The notes under the pieces: model-generated
Told to the model about the DNA's origin: nothing
The model's database searches: none
What the model saw: only the letters and a program-made list of their open reading frames with translations
Part shown: one piece after another, positions 5,674 through 6,761 of the stretch
How positions within the stretch are numbered: position 1 is the first letter of the stretch
Layout of the letters: every line of letters begins with the position of its first letter
Made by a program: the position numbers and the translations under genes
Assembly: GCA_913043805.1 (NCBI GenBank)
Contig: CAJWMX010000159.1
Coordinates: forward strand, 1 to 6,761
Source: an uncultured Acidobacteriota bacterium
GTDB taxonomy: Bacteria > Acidobacteriota > Vicinamibacteria > Vicinamibacterales > UBA8438
Reading direction: 5' to 3'
Length of the DNA stretch: 6,761 nt

Positions 5674-6761
5674 ATGCAGCGCGTGGTAACCCGATTCGGT
5701 CTCTTGGCTCTCGTGCTTGCAGCGCCGACGACGATACTGGCGCAGTCGAGCGAGATCCCGAGGACGCCGTCCGGACGTCCCGATCTGTCCGGGACGTATG
5801 ACATCGCCACGCTGACACCGCTGCAGCGTCCGGCCGAGCTCGGCGACCGCATGTCCTTGACCGAGGAGGAGGCGGCCGAGCTTGCGGCCGGCGCCGATTC
5901 CTACGAGGGGGCGTTCAACATCCCGGACGAGCGCAACGCGGAGAGCGCCGAGGCGCCTCGGGAGGCGCCGCCGGTTGGCGGAGACGGCTCGACCGGCGCC
6001 GCGGGCAATGTCGGGGGGTACAACACCTTCTGGATGGACCGCGGCAGTACCGGCTTCCAGATCGATGGCGAGTGGCGCACGTCGATCATCATCGACCCGC
6101 CCGACGGACGGCAGCCGCCGAGGACCCCCGACGCGCAGGCCGCCCTGGCGCGCCTCGCCGCCTCGTTCCGTCCGAACACCGGGACCGCCTGGTGGCTCGA
6201 CGACGATCTCAATGCGGCCGGTCCCTACGACGACATGGAGCTCCGCCCGGCGGCCGAACGGTGCCTGCTCGGCTTCGGGTCGACCGCTGGCCCGCCGATG
6301 CTGCCCGTCCTCTACAACAACCTGAAGCGGATCGTGCAGACCGAGGACACCGTCCTGATCCAGATCGAGATGGTGCACGAAGCGCGCGTCGTCCGGATGA
6401 ACGACGAGCATGCGCCACCCGAGATCCGGAGCTGGCTTGGCGACTCGGTCGGGCACTGGGAAGGCGACACGCTCGTCGTCGACACCACGAACTTCAGCGA
6501 TCGCCCGGCGTTGAGCGGCGCTTCGCGTAACCTCCACGTGGTCGAGCGCTTTAGCCGGCTCGACAACGACACCCTGCTCTACAACTTCACCGTCAACGAT
6601 CCGACGGTCTGGACCGCCCCCTGGACCGGCGAGTACATCTGGCCGGCGAGCGACACCAAGGTCTATGAGTACGCGTGCCACGAAGCGAACTACGCCCTCG
6701 AAGGGATCATGAAGGGCGCCCGGTTGCTCGAGGCCGAAGCCCGCGGCGAGGAAACGGGAGG
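5674..6761 (+). CDS. Exported protein of unknown function (WLGDSVGHWEGDTLVVDTTNF family), 3' end outside the window
   Basis: The frame is open from ATG 5674 to the window edge (362 codons, no stop), with GGAGG 5 nt upstream of the start. The product begins with a signal peptide (MQRVVTRFGLLALVLAAPTTILA, predicted cut after residue 23), then a PSGRPDLSGTYD motif (32-43) and a Gly/Ala/Pro-rich linker (about 97-114). Next come GNVGGYNTFWMDRG (111-124), ERCL (195-198), WLGDSVGHWEGDTLVVDTTNF (254-274), HVVERFSR (288-295), DPTVWTAPWT (309-318) and YEYACHEANY (331-340). I recognise this pattern from a large family of exported hypothetical proteins abundant in Acidobacteriota and some Proteobacteria, with no assigned activity. 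Two cysteines of the mature part (C197, C335) could form a disulphide; H336 beside C335 and H288 are candidate functional residues. The acidic tail (about 352-361) suggests the C-terminus is near. Divergent from copC. Confidence 0.85.
   Translation, partial: MQRVVTRFGLLALVLAAPTTILAQSSEIPRTPSGRPDLSGTYDIATLTPLQRPAELGDRMSLTEEEAAELAAGADSYEGAFNIPDERNAESAEAPREAPPVGGDGSTGAAGNVGGYNTFWMDRGSTGFQIDGEWRTSIIIDPPDGRQPPRTPDAQAALARLAASFRPNTGTAWWLDDDLNAAGPYDDMELRPAAERCLLGFGSTAGPPMLPVLYNNLKRIVQTEDTVLIQIEMVHEARVVRMNDEHAPPEIRSWLGDSVGHWEGDTLVVDTTNFSDRPALSGASRNLHVVERFSRLDNDTLLYNFTVNDPTVWTAPWTGEYIWPASDTKVYEYACHEANYALEGIMKGARLLEAEARGEETG

Noticed and set aside
5503..6681. 392-codon minus-strand open frame opposite the exported protein gene
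   Set aside because: Composition is that of a codon-bias shadow. The + strand has a good ribosome-binding site, a signal peptide and recognisable family motifs, and the minus frame has none.
1..6761. tRNA, rRNA, CRISPR array, insertion sequence or phage genes
   Set aside because: No repeat-spacer pattern, transposase motifs, terminal repeats or tRNA-like cloverleaf was seen; the window is almost fully covered by ordinary genes.

Overview
The window is GC-rich (roughly two-thirds G+C by eye) bacterial chromosomal DNA with short intergenic gaps and no sign of mobile elements, RNA genes or CRISPR. The family mix suggests Acidobacteriota (Vicinamibacteria-like), or possibly Gemmatimonadota or a similar lineage: a BaxI_1-type Bax inhibitor, a FeoA-FeoB fusion, an ALDH4-type glutamate-semialdehyde dehydrogenase, and an exported protein with the WLGDSVGHWEGDTLVVDTTNF signature. 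This placement is inference; no 16S or other marker gene is present.

Layout from left to right: (1) the C-terminal 82 codons of a Bax inhibitor-1/YccA-like membrane protein on the + strand. (2) A convergent minus-strand iron-uptake operon: a FeoA-FeoB fusion (GTG start at 2956) followed 3 nt later by a 56-aa single-pass membrane protein with a CHGC motif, resembling FeoB-associated Cys-rich proteins. (3) A divergent promoter region at about 2957-3079 with two inverted repeats. (4) On the + strand, a complete 543-aa L-glutamate gamma-semialdehyde dehydrogenase (pruA-like), followed after 31 nt by a 123-aa exported CopC-like protein. (5) A convergent minus-strand CopC-like gene, also 123 aa, ending 20 nt away. 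(6) A second divergent region at 5507-5673. (7) A + strand exported protein of unknown function that runs off the right edge and has no stop codon in the window.

The main theme is metal handling at the cell envelope. FeoAB and its small partner import Fe2+. The minus-strand CopC has all the residues expected of a Cu(II) histidine-brace site (His at the predicted mature N-terminus plus D-x-H). The + strand copy lines up with it position for position but has Q and E in place of the two histidines. This convergent pair, one apparently copper-competent and one apparently site-less, is the most unusual thing in the window. The proline/glutamate catabolic enzyme has no obvious metabolic partner here. 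I do not see a convincing wholly new multi-gene system.
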